DNA of 64,000 bases from Clostridiales bacterium FE2011 (GTDB lineage Bacteria; Bacillota; Clostridia; Christensenellales; Aristaeellaceae). Shown here in pieces: positions 1 to 7,859 of this stretch. The translations under genes and the position numbers were made by a program. The stretch is taken from the NCBI GenBank assembly GCA_017569305.1, contig CP069418.1:2108001-2172000 (forward strand), written 5' to 3'. Under the pieces are notes generated by a model. The model was not told the DNA's origin and did not search any database. It was given only the letters and a program-made list of their open reading frames with translations. Within the stretch, counting starts at the first letter, position 1; each line of letters opens with the position of its first letter.

Positions 1-556
1 TAAGGGAGGCAATATTGCTGAGCTTTCCGTACATTCTTTCGGCTTCCTTGTATTTCAGGATAAATTCGTTCGCTTTCGGGCTCGCTTCAGCCAGCTGATG
101 TTTCTGCCAGATGTTCCATATCTTCAGCATGGAAGTTTCTTCAGCAATTTCTGTGAGGAAAATGTCTGTCTCAAGATAGTATTCATTTCCCGGCCGGGCA
201 AGCAGTTCTTCAACTTGCTGGCGGGTTCTTTCCTGCCTCAGCCTTTCTTCCTTTTTCGCAGCGTATTCCTTTTCCCTGCTCTCTGCCAGACGACGCTGCC
301 GGTCTGCTTCCACTTCTTTTTTCACCTGCTCCATACGTTGATTCGCTTCGTCAATGGACTGCTGGTTCATCTTGCGGATCCAGTACACCAGGCCGAAAAC
401 GCTGCCTGTAATTGCGGCGGTAACCAAACACCAAAGGATCCGGCTCTGGGCCATAAGATCATGGAAAAGCACAATGCATATGATAAAGCAGACAACAAAC
501 AGTAAGGCATTGGGCGCGTACCTCAGTTTGAGCGGCATGTTCTCTTTGGAACGCAT
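1..556 (-). CDS. Membrane protein with coiled-coil tail, partial
   Basis: The first 185 codons are in the window and the frame stays open to the left edge. Residues about 16-33 and 40-60 are hydrophobic (two likely membrane helices). Residues about 65-125 are dense in Glu, Arg, Lys and Gln and look like a cytoplasmic coiled coil. The start is set by AAGGAGG 9 nt before the ATG. The membrane part shares AQSxILWCLVT with the 105-residue protein encoded 26 bp upstream on the same strand, so the two are paralogues and probably one operon. No family with known function is recognised. Confidence 0.75.
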   Translation of the reverse strand, partial: MRSKENMPLKLRYAPNALLFVVCFIICIVLFHDLMAQSRILWCLVTAAITGSVFGLVYWIRKMNQQSIDEANQRMEQVKKEVEADRQRRLAESREKEYAAKKEERLRQERTRQQVEELLARPGNEYYLETDIFLTEIAEETSMLKIWNIWQKHQLAEASPKANEFILKYKEAERMYGKLSNIASL

Positions 557-582
557 TTGGTTTTCCCTCCTTATCCTGTATA

Positions 583-900
583 TTATTCTTCTTCCAGTTT
601 TCCGCAAAGACGGGATGCTTTAAGGGACAGGCGGGATACCTTCAGGTACAGTATCAACCTGTGGATCCAGCCTGGAAGAAAAAAGACAACGCGCGTGAAT
701 ATGCCGGTGACTAAACACCAGAGAATCACGCTTTGTGCACCCAGATCACGGAAGAGCAGGTAACACAGCGTGACGGAGACAGACAGCAGGAGACTGCGGC
801 GTCCGAACCGTTCTGTTTCGCGAAGGTACAGGATTCCGGCGGGGCGTACAGCGTATCCCTGCTCAGGTTTGTTCTCTGGTTGAGGATGTACAAGGAACAT
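583..900 (-). CDS. Small two-helix membrane protein
   Basis: This 105-residue protein has hydrophobic segments at about 36-50 and 57-77 and a short charged tail ending in KLEEE. The second segment contains AQSVILWCLVT, nearly identical to the equivalent helix of the next gene downstream, which makes it a short paralogue without the coiled coil. GGAGG lies about 10 nt before the ATG. Transcription probably starts from the promoter with the TTACAC direct repeat lying between this gene and the divergent sigma-factor gene. Function unknown; the position beside an ECF sigma/anti-sigma pair hints at an envelope role, which is inference. Confidence 0.7.
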   Translation of the reverse strand: MFLVHPQPENKPEQGYAVRPAGILYLRETERFGRRSLLLSVSVTLCYLLFRDLGAQSVILWCLVTGIFTRVVFFLPGWIHRLILYLKVSRLSLKASRLCGKLEEE

Positions 901-953
901 CTGACTGCACCTCCGTATCTTGTCACACAGTACTGATCCTCTTCGTCATAATG

Positions 954-1007
954 AATATAGCACGGAGCGGATTAACGTGTCATCACAACGGTGTAACAAT
1001 GGTGTAA
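954..1007 (-). promoter_or_regulatory. Promoter with 11-bp-spaced TTACAC direct repeat
   Basis: On the minus strand TTACAC occurs at 1007-1002 and again at 996-991, followed 37 nt after the second start by TATATT at 959-954. The same arrangement precedes the genes at 7860 and 10321. It drives the small membrane gene at 900 and lies between divergent genes, so it could also affect the sigma-factor gene (TATAAT at 1047-1052). Direct repeats one helical turn apart are typical of OmpR/PhoP-type response regulators; the actual regulator is not known. Confidence 0.55.
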
Positions 1008-1130
1008 ATCATGACCTTGTCACTGTTATGCTCATCCCTGTTCTGATATAATTCCTTTTGCAATTTTCTTCAGATGCCAAAACAATTTTTGTTCGGCAGT
1101 GCGTCTGTATATGTGGAAGGGGGAAACAGA

Positions 1131-1646
1131 ATGTCCAACGCACCTGTATCGGATGAACAGGCAATCGTTCATCTGATGACCACATACGGTACAGACATAA
1201 AGCGCCTGTGCCTGTGCCTGCTGAACGACTCATTCCTGGCCGAAGACGCGGCCCAGGAGACTTTTTTCAAGGCCTGGAAACATTATGCCGGTTTCCGGGG
1301 GGATTGCTCGGAGAAGACCTGGCTCAGCCGGATCGCCGTGAATACCTGCCGGAGCATGCAGCGGGGTTCCTGGTTCAAATCCGTTTTCGCCCATGCGGCG
1401 GAACAAATGGAAACGCAGGAAACGGAGCTGCCGCCGGATTATGATCCAACGGTCTGGAACGCGGTTCAGGCCCTGCCGGAACAGCTGAAGAGCGCGCTGG
1501 TACTTCGCTACTGGGAAGGGCTGTCGCTGCAGGAAGCGGCCATGACACTGGGTACCAACGTCAATACGTTGAATACGCGTATCCGCAAGGCCAAGGCAAT
1601 CCTGCAGGGGAATCTGAAAGGATGGTATTTCGATGAAGAAGATTGA
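1131..1646 (+). CDS. ECF-type RNA polymerase sigma factor
   Basis: A 171-residue ECF sigma factor. Region 2 is seen around DSFLAEDAAQETFFKAW and region 4 around LPEQLKSALVLRYWEG with a following helix-turn-helix. It would direct RNA polymerase to a small regulon, usually under control of a co-encoded membrane anti-sigma protein. The start was placed at the ATG preceded by GGAAGGGGG; an upstream in-frame ATG at 1074 has no ribosome site. Its last 14 bp overlap the start of the large membrane-anchored protein, so the two are translationally coupled. A TATAAT lies at 1047-1052. The target promoters cannot be read from the window. Confidence 0.93.
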   Translation: MSNAPVSDEQAIVHLMTTYGTDIKRLCLCLLNDSFLAEDAAQETFFKAWKHYAGFRGDCSEKTWLSRIAVNTCRSMQRGSWFKSVFAHAAEQMETQETELPPDYDPTVWNAVQALPEQLKSALVLRYWEGLSLQEAAMTLGTNVNTLNTRIRKAKAILQGNLKGWYFDEED

Positions 1647-4600
1647 TATGAAAAAGACCCTCAATGAACGGGCTGGCAATACAGAATGGACGGATGAAAA
1701 CACCTGGAACGTCCTGCGGAAGATCCGGAACACAAAGGCTGAACGCAGGGAATACAGCCTGCGCCGGTTCGTACCGGCCTTCATGGCCCTGCTGCTGGTG
1801 GCGGGAATCGGCGTCGCGGCCCTGACAAGGACCCCCGGCAGCCCGGACCCCATCCGGGATAAGGATCTGTACACCGCGCAGCCCATCGTCACGGCCCTGG
1901 CTCCCGGACAGGGAGAAGGCACCGACGGCCTGCCGGAAGGGGATGCCGGAAAAGCAATCCGCGGGCAGATCCGGGACTATTACCCGGAGATCGCGGATCA
2001 ATTGAAGCCGATCAACCTCAGCAGTGAAAAGGACGGCATCCGCCTGGAGCTGATTTCCGGCGCGGTGAAGGGGGATGAAACCTGGGCCGTATATTCCCTG
2101 CAGGATGTGGAGGGAAGGTATCCCGAAGCAGTGATTAACGGTTACGCTGATTTTGACTACATGATGGGAAGTGTTTATACCGGCGAGTCACCGCTCCTCT
2201 ACGCGGATGAAAAGGAACATAAATACTACTACTGCGTCCGTGCACAGTATGAACAGCCGGTGGATACGAACGACCGGATGGTAACCTTTTCCATGCCCTT
2301 CTATGAAGCAGAATGCTCGGCAAAACTGGATATGCTGGAGCTGCTGAAGGAACATGGAACAACCGGCGAGGGGATCCTTTCACCGGAGCTGGAGCCTGTG
2401 TACACCGCGGAGGGAGAAGTGCCGCGGGAAAGCAAGAAAGTGCTGGACTATACCAAACCGCTGGATATTCCCGTTCTGGATAATGTGAAGCTGACCGGCA
2501 TCGGCTGGATTGACGGCAGCCTGCATATCCAGTTCCATAACCCGGACGCGCATGGGATTGGTGACCGGGCGTCGAACAACTGGGTTGTCTCTATGGATTA
2601 TGACTCGGATTACTGGACAGAAGACCTGTTTGACGGGGCATCCTGGGATGAAAACGGCGACGGAGCGTCCGACTGGCAGGAGGAGATCCTGAACTGCACT
2701 CCGGAAACCCTGGAGAAGTTGAAACCGGTGGTCAATATGACCGTCACGGACAATATCGTGGACGGCGACTGGGAAATCCGTTTCCCGCTGCGCACAATCT
2801 GCGCGGATATTGAACCGGCGGAAAACGAAATCGATGCGGAGCAGGCCGTCATCGAAGCGTTCAGGAAGTATTATCCGGAAGTCGCTGATCAGATGCGCCC
2901 AATCAACCTCAGCTGTGAAAAGGACGGCATCCAACTGGAATTGGTCTCCGGTCTGGTGAAGGACCGTGAATCCTGGATGATTTATGCTGTACAGGATGTG
3001 GAAGGAAAGTATTCCGGATCCAGGCTAGAGGGTTACTGCTGCCTCAATGCGTCCTTATCCTCGTACGGAGGAGAAAACCCGTTCCTGTTTGCCGATGAAA
3101 AAGAACACAAATACTACTACTGCGATTATACGGTATATGATGGGCCGGTGAATAAGGCGGACCGGGGATTATCTGTAGATATGCTACACTTCTATGTTGA
3201 GCGTATCGTGAAACTGGATGCTGCCCCGCTGCTGCAGGAGTACGGAATAACAAGCGAAGGGATCCTTTCCCCGGAACTTGTCCCCTGGATCAGCTACGAC
3301 GGTCCGGTGATCAGGCGGGAAGGTGTGAAGGTGCTGGATTATACTACGCCGCAGCTGAATATCCCCGTCCTGGACGACGTGCTTCTGACCGGTGTCGGCC
3401 TGGTGGACGGAAAGATCCATGCACAGTTCCATAATCCAAATGCGCATAGTATTGTTTCCGGCGAAACAACATTTGTGGATAGCAACTGGTGGGTTTTGCT
3501 GGCCTGTGACGATGAATGTCAGACAGAGGGTCTGTATGAAACTGCCGACTGGAACGAAGACAAGAGCGGCATCATGAAGTGGGAGGAACTCATCCTGAAC
3601 TGTTCGCAGGAGGACCTGGAGAAGTTCCATATGCAGTTTGAAGTGACGTTCACAGACGCGGTTGTGGAAGGAAACTGGGAAGTTGAAGTTCCGCTGAATC
3701 TGGTCTGCCCGGACGTGGAACCGGCGGAAAAAACAGCCACAGAAACCGATGACGAGTGGCGTGCTGAGATCAAGGGCCGCGTACACGACTTCCTTACCTG
3801 CTGGCAGCAGAAAGAGCTGGACGACATGCTGGCAATGTGCACAGAGCCCTGGAGAAGTGAACGGTCTCTGCTGAATCAGATCCTGGGCAAGCGTATTCCT
3901 GAGGTCTGGCAGGTCACCGATATAAAGGGTGAAGGATGGCCGGTTGTGACGGTGGGATGTGAAATCCGTATGCAGTCGGAGGCCGACGCCGGTTTCTATT
4001 TCGTTAAAATGAAAAAGGAAGCAGACGGCCTCTGGTATTTTGAACCGGCCGGACTGGGGAAAGGCAATTCAGCTTACAGGGTCTGGTTCAACATGAAGGA
4101 TGAGGACGTCATCCTCTCATCCAATGAGACGGGCAGTACTGTCAAAGCAGGGGAGATTCCGGCCTTTGTCAGCAGGATCAACGAATTCTATACCTGCTGG
4201 AGTAAAGGCGATAAGGACGGCATGCTGGCGCTTTGCCCGCCGGACATGAGAGACACGGGTTATGAGAACTTCATGATCTATTTGCAGAGCCTGCCCGGAA
4301 CACCGCTGGAATGGAAAATCGGCCAGCTTTACGGAAAGCCGGAAGACGATATCCGGGGCGCGGCCTGCGAGGGAATTCACCGGTCGCCGAATGGCAGCAA
4401 GGTTATGAACCTTGCGGATATCGTGGTAAAGAAAGAGTCAGACGGACAGTGGTACATCATTCCCGCGAGCATTGACGAAATTGCAAACAGCTATGCCAAA
4501 ACGGCGAACGGCATGGCCCCCTTACCGGAAGATGAATGGCACACTACCCTGTCCGGCCGCCTGGATGAGTTTATTTCCTGCTGGCAGAAGAAGGATAAAG

Positions 4601-6432
4601 ACGGCCTGCTGGCACTGTGCACTACTCCGTGGAGGAGTGAATGGGACAAGCTGAACCAGCTGCTGGAAAACCGGACGCCGAAGAGCTGGGAGATCAAGTG
4701 GGTAAAGGAAAGCGGACTGCCGGTTGTGACAGTGGGATGCAGCATCTCCATGCAGTCGGAAGACGAGGACGGTTTCTTCCGCTTCACAGCGAAAAAGGGA
4801 ACCGACGGCCTCTGGTATTTTGAACCGCATAAAATATGGGACACCAAAATCACCGTGGATCTTCCGTACAGCATTACGGACAAGGATCTCATCCTGACCG
4901 GGAATGAAAAGGGAAGCCAGGCAAAAGCGGAAGAGATCCCGCCCTTTGTGGACAGCATAACGGACTTCCTGACCCTTTGGAATAAGGGAAATACAAAAGG
5001 CATGCTGGCACTGTGCCAGCCCTCCATGAGGAATGATGAACGCCACGTGGCGACTGTGGAGTTTATGGTCATAGACGGGTATAAACCGATCGAATGGAAA
5101 ATCGGCCAGCTCTATGGCGCACCGGAAGAAGATGCCCGGGGAGCCGCCTGTGAATTGACAATCCGGAAGAAGAACGGCCAGGAGATCCTGTATCCTGTCG
5201 ATATCACAGCGACGAAAGAAGCAGACGGACAGTGGTATATCAGCTACATGAGCATTGAGCAAATCATGTCTGATATGCTCCAGGCGGAGAACAAAGCCGC
5301 CGAGGAAGAGTATTCCAGCAGGAACGATCCTGCCAGGGAGGAAATCATAAACTGCCTGAATGAGTTCTACTCCTGCTGGATGAACAACGACAGGGATGGT
5401 ATGCTGGCCCGGTGTGTGCCCGCGGAAGATAACCGCGGTACTCAGAGTGTGATGGATTACCTGCTGGAGTTTGGACAGCTGAAGGGATTCTATCCCGGCG
5501 AAATCCGCAAAACAGATAATGAGAATACCCGCAGCATTCATGGCAGTGTGTCACTCCGGATACCCAAAGGGGAAGATCTTGCCTATTACATTGATTTCGA
5601 AATGAAAAAGGCAGATGACGGGCAATGGTATATTCACCCGGATGTTCATCTCACGCTTATGAATGTGGTTGAGCTGCAGGAAGCGACAGCGGATGGTCAG
5701 GAAACCCGGAAGCTGGCATGGCCTATTACGGTTTCAATGGAACTGGGAACGAGCAAACTCGACAAACCGGGGCCCATTGATGTGAGTGTTTCGGTGACCA
5801 ATACCAGCGGGAATAAACTGATTGAATCCATGATACTGTTTGACCAGACCATGACACGAATTGATGAATTCGGCACGGCAGGACTGGAAGCCGGTGAAAC
5901 GAGGACCTGGTCCGGGAAATACACCGTGACCAGGGAACAGCTGAATGAGGGAAAGATCTATTTCTTCCTGTACTTCTCCGAATATAACGAAAGCACGGAA
6001 GAGTTTGAATCGCATACAGTGAGTTTCTACAGTCCCATCACTAGGGGGGAAGCAGCCGCGCAGGAAACTGCTTCTCCTGCTCCCGCCGCTCGGAGCGGAA
6101 AGCCCGTAAGAGTAGAAATGGAGCTGGGAAAGGAAAAGCTCAGCGGACCGGAAACCATCGACATGACCATTACCGTGACCAATGTCAGCGGGGATAAACT
6201 GGCCGGACCGGTTACTCTGTATGATCCGGACGGAAACGTGGTTGCGGAATACAGCAATGAAGACTTCGCTGCCGGTGAAACGAAGGAATGGACCGGCAAG
6301 TGGACCGTAACCGAAGAACAGCTGGCGGATGGAAAGGTCGGTTTCTCAGTAAAATACTCCGATTATAAAGAAGGCACACAGGATGTCATGGCGCACAAAC
6401 TGAATTTCTCCAAAGAGATCCGCAGGGAATAA
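1633..6432 (+). CDS. Giant membrane-anchored anti-sigma-like protein with repeated extracellular domains
   Basis: 1599 residues. A short charged N-terminus (1-45) and one membrane helix (about 46-64) are followed by an entirely extracellular part. Two copies of a domain beginning YYPE(I/V)ADQ start near residues 116 and 413. Five copies of an about 130-residue unit of the pattern (D/N)EF.(S/T)CW..(G/K)(D/N)(K/R)DGMLALC start near 716, 845, 976, 1108 and 1240 and resemble NTF2-like folds. Two C-terminal beta-type repeats (VSMELGTSKLD, VEMELGKEKLS) start near 1365 and 1494. The overlap with the ECF sigma gene and the topology imply that the cytoplasmic N-terminus holds the sigma factor and the outer domains sense the envelope; that is inference. 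Most anti-sigma factors are far shorter. Confidence 0.85.
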   Translation: MKKIDMKKTLNERAGNTEWTDENTWNVLRKIRNTKAERREYSLRRFVPAFMALLLVAGIGVAALTRTPGSPDPIRDKDLYTAQPIVTALAPGQGEGTDGLPEGDAGKAIRGQIRDYYPEIADQLKPINLSSEKDGIRLELISGAVKGDETWAVYSLQDVEGRYPEAVINGYADFDYMMGSVYTGESPLLYADEKEHKYYYCVRAQYEQPVDTNDRMVTFSMPFYEAECSAKLDMLELLKEHGTTGEGILSPELEPVYTAEGEVPRESKKVLDYTKPLDIPVLDNVKLTGIGWIDGSLHIQFHNPDAHGIGDRASNNWVVSMDYDSDYWTEDLFDGASWDENGDGASDWQEEILNCTPETLEKLKPVVNMTVTDNIVDGDWEIRFPLRTICADIEPAENEIDAEQAVIEAFRKYYPEVADQMRPINLSCEKDGIQLELVSGLVKDRESWMIYAVQDVEGKYSGSRLEGYCCLNASLSSYGGENPFLFADEKEHKYYYCDYTVYDGPVNKADRGLSVDMLHFYVERIVKLDAAPLLQEYGITSEGILSPELVPWISYDGPVIRREGVKVLDYTTPQLNIPVLDDVLLTGVGLVDGKIHAQFHNPNAHSIVSGETTFVDSNWWVLLACDDECQTEGLYETADWNEDKSGIMKWEELILNCSQEDLEKFHMQFEVTFTDAVVEGNWEVEVPLNLVCPDVEPAEKTATETDDEWRAEIKGRVHDFLTCWQQKELDDMLAMCTEPWRSERSLLNQILGKRIPEVWQVTDIKGEGWPVVTVGCEIRMQSEADAGFYFVKMKKEADGLWYFEPAGLGKGNSAYRVWFNMKDEDVILSSNETGSTVKAGEIPAFVSRINEFYTCWSKGDKDGMLALCPPDMRDTGYENFMIYLQSLPGTPLEWKIGQLYGKPEDDIRGAACEGIHRSPNGSKVMNLADIVVKKESDGQWYIIPASIDEIANSYAKTANGMAPLPEDEWHTTLSGRLDEFISCWQKKDKDGLLALCTTPWRSEWDKLNQLLENRTPKSWEIKWVKESGLPVVTVGCSISMQSEDEDGFFRFTAKKGTDGLWYFEPHKIWDTKITVDLPYSITDKDLILTGNEKGSQAKAEEIPPFVDSITDFLTLWNKGNTKGMLALCQPSMRNDERHVATVEFMVIDGYKPIEWKIGQLYGAPEEDARGAACELTIRKKNGQEILYPVDITATKEADGQWYISYMSIEQIMSDMLQAENKAAEEEYSSRNDPAREEIINCLNEFYSCWMNNDRDGMLARCVPAEDNRGTQSVMDYLLEFGQLKGFYPGEIRKTDNENTRSIHGSVSLRIPKGEDLAYYIDFEMKKADDGQWYIHPDVHLTLMNVVELQEATADGQETRKLAWPITVSMELGTSKLDKPGPIDVSVSVTNTSGNKLIESMILFDQTMTRIDEFGTAGLEAGETRTWSGKYTVTREQLNEGKIYFFLYFSEYNESTEEFESHTVSFYSPITRGEAAAQETASPAPAARSGKPVRVEMELGKEKLSGPETIDMTITVTNVSGDKLAGPVTLYDPDGNVVAEYSNEDFAAGETKEWTGKWTVTEEQLADGKVGFSVKYSDYKEGTQDVMAHKLNFSKEIRRE

Positions 6433-6438
6433 AAACAG

Positions 6439-6468
6439 AGAGCACGAGAGTTTTCTCGTGCTCTTCTC
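6439..6468 (+). terminator. Rho-independent terminator
   Basis: An 11-bp perfect stem (6439-6449 with 6454-6464, GTTT loop) follows the stop codon of the giant anti-sigma-like gene by 6 nt. It ends the sigma/anti-sigma operon; the T-rich tail is short. Confidence 0.75.
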
Positions 6469-6487
6469 ATTGTTATGCTTCGCGTTG

Positions 6488-7183
6488 TTACCCAATCAAC
6501 CCGATAACTTCCCTCAAATCCTTTATTTCATAATCCTGCCCGTAGTCTTTTGTTTCGCCAGTGCGGTTGATGAGCACAGATACCGCGCCGGCGCCTTTCG
6601 CGCACATCACGTCCTTGATCTCATCCCCGATAAAGGCGATTTCCCGGGGCTGCACGCCCATCTTTTCCGCCAGGGTGAGGAGGCTTTTGCTGCTGCTTTT
6701 CCGCCAGCCGGTGTCGTTGGAGGTATATGGATACCGGATATATTTCAGCAGCGGCCGGATATCCTCCAGGGCGTATTTGTTGTCCATGCCGTAGGCCACG
6801 TCGGACAGGGTCGCGGTAATGATGCCCCGTCCGGCCAGCTCCGCCAGCGCTTCCTCCGCTTCCGGATAGACGTGGGCCTCGCAGCGGAAATAATCATAGA
6901 ACTCTTTTTTGACGGTTTCCTTCAGCTCTTCGGGAATGCCGGTTCCCTCCAGGATCTCGGAGAAGATGAGATCCGAGGAGACTTCCTTTTCCCGGGGATT
7001 GATCCGGGCGTTGTATTTTGCCAGGGTTTTCCCGATATGCTCATACGCTTCTTCGGAAAGGTCCAGCCCCAGCTTCTGTTTAATGTGTTCAAAGGCGGGA
7101 CGGTACAGGGCGGACCAGTTCAGCGGGATGGGATAATGGACAAGGGTCTGGCCGATATCAAAAACCACAGCTTTGATCCGCAT
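6488..7183 (-). CDS. HAD-superfamily hydrolase
   Basis: 231 residues with all HAD motifs: VVFDIGQTLV at the N-terminus (nucleophile and acid aspartates replaced as D-x-G pattern, DIGQT), TATLSDVAYG (motif II), a Lys in GWRKSSSKSL (motif III) and AFIGDEIKDV (motif IV, metal-binding acidic residues). Such proteins are soluble phosphatases acting on small phosphorylated metabolites; the substrate is unknown. The motif I second position is Gly rather than Asp, which is unusual for a phosphatase and more like beta-phosphoglucomutase outliers or inactive relatives. The start is the ATG at 7183, which has GGGAGG 8 nt upstream; a longer frame upstream has no ribosome site. Confidence 0.88.
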   Translation of the reverse strand: MRIKAVVFDIGQTLVHYPIPLNWSALYRPAFEHIKQKLGLDLSEEAYEHIGKTLAKYNARINPREKEVSSDLIFSEILEGTGIPEELKETVKKEFYDYFRCEAHVYPEAEEALAELAGRGIITATLSDVAYGMDNKYALEDIRPLLKYIRYPYTSNDTGWRKSSSKSLLTLAEKMGVQPREIAFIGDEIKDVMCAKGAGAVSVLINRTGETKDYGQDYEIKDLREVIGLIG

Positions 7184-7254
7184 AGCGCATACCTCCCGGT
7201 TATGGATGAAGGAATTATACAGGGGAACGGAGCGGTAATCAAGAAGCAGGAGAA

Positions 7255-7292
7255 AGTAAAACAGAGGAGGACGGTGATGCCGCTCTCCTCTG
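7255..7292 (-). terminator. Rho-independent terminator
   Basis: On the minus strand an 8-bp stem (CAGAGGAG with CTCCTCTG, 7262-7269 and 7285-7292) is followed by TTTTACTTT. It lies downstream of the small cysteine-rich secreted protein gene. Confidence 0.5.
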
Positions 7293-7313
7293 TGGTTCGC
7301 TTGTTCCTCGATA

Positions 7314-7553
7314 TTATTTTCTCTCTGTATAGGTGCAGTTGAAGGAACACTTGTTGCAGTGCACGTGAACGGTTCTCTTGTAATGGAGGTGCGGCGCTCC
7401 GTGATAGGTGGGGAGCGGCTCCCATGCACCATATGAGTAGAACAGTTTGCCGCCGCAGTCGCAGACTTCCGCGGCAAAGGCGGTCGCCGCAACGGTAGCG
7501 ATGGAGATGATCACCAGGATCAGGGCAATGATACGCCGGGATTCTTTTTTCAT
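7314..7553 (-). CDS. Small secreted cysteine-rich protein
   Basis: 79 residues. An N-terminal signal peptide (KK then a hydrophobic stretch ending ATAFAA) precedes a mature part of about 53 residues with five cysteines arranged as CDC and CNKCSFNC plus several histidines (HGAPHLHY, HVH). The Cys/His pattern suggests metal or disulfide binding. AAGGAGGACTTGAACAC precedes the ATG. It has its own terminator and so is likely a single-gene transcript. No family recognised; exported small zinc-ribbon-like protein is the best guess. Confidence 0.7.
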   Translation of the reverse strand: MKKESRRIIALILVIISIATVAATAFAAEVCDCGGKLFYSYGAWEPLPTYHGAPHLHYKRTVHVHCNKCSFNCTYTERK

Positions 7554-7701
7554 GTGTTCAAGTCCTCCTTGTAAATGCCTTTCGGCCTTTTTTCAGGTAT
7601 GGCCCGGGGCCTGCCGGGCAAACCGGAGCAGACCCGCGGCAATACCTCTTCAAACCATCTAACGATCGGGAAGGCAGTCTCGTTCACTATAAAAACTCAA
7701 T

Positions 7702-7754
7702 TTACATGGTTGTTACATCCGTGTGAATACTCTGAAACACCGGATGGGTATGAT
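7702..7754 (+). promoter_or_regulatory. Promoter with 11-bp-spaced TTACAT direct repeat
   Basis: TTACAT at 7702-7707 and 7713-7718, then TATGAT at 7749-7754, 36 nt after the second repeat start. Same geometry as the minus-strand promoter at 954-1007 and the one at 10228. It drives the leucine-rich repeat gene at 7860 through a leader of about 100 nt. Confidence 0.55.
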
Positions 7755-7804
7755 GGGTATGTAACATGAAGCATTGCCCTTCGGGTACCGGGAGGGCTGC
7801 GGAA

Positions 7805-7837
7805 CCGCTTAAGGAAAACAAGCAAACGCTTAAGCGG
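7805..7837 (+). other. Leader hairpin before the ribosome site
   Basis: CCGCTTAAG (7805-7813) and CTTAAGCGG (7829-7837) form a perfect 9-bp stem in the leader of the leucine-rich repeat gene, ending only 7 nt before the AAAGGA ribosome site. It could modulate mRNA stability or translation; no ligand-binding fold is recognised. Confidence 0.4.
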
Positions 7838-7859
7838 GGGATAGAAAGGATATGGAAAA

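Noticed and set aside
2380..6299. Several long antisense frames inside the giant anti-sigma-like gene and the leucine-rich repeat gene
   Set aside because: They mirror the codon bias of the real gene on the other strand and lack ribosome sites.
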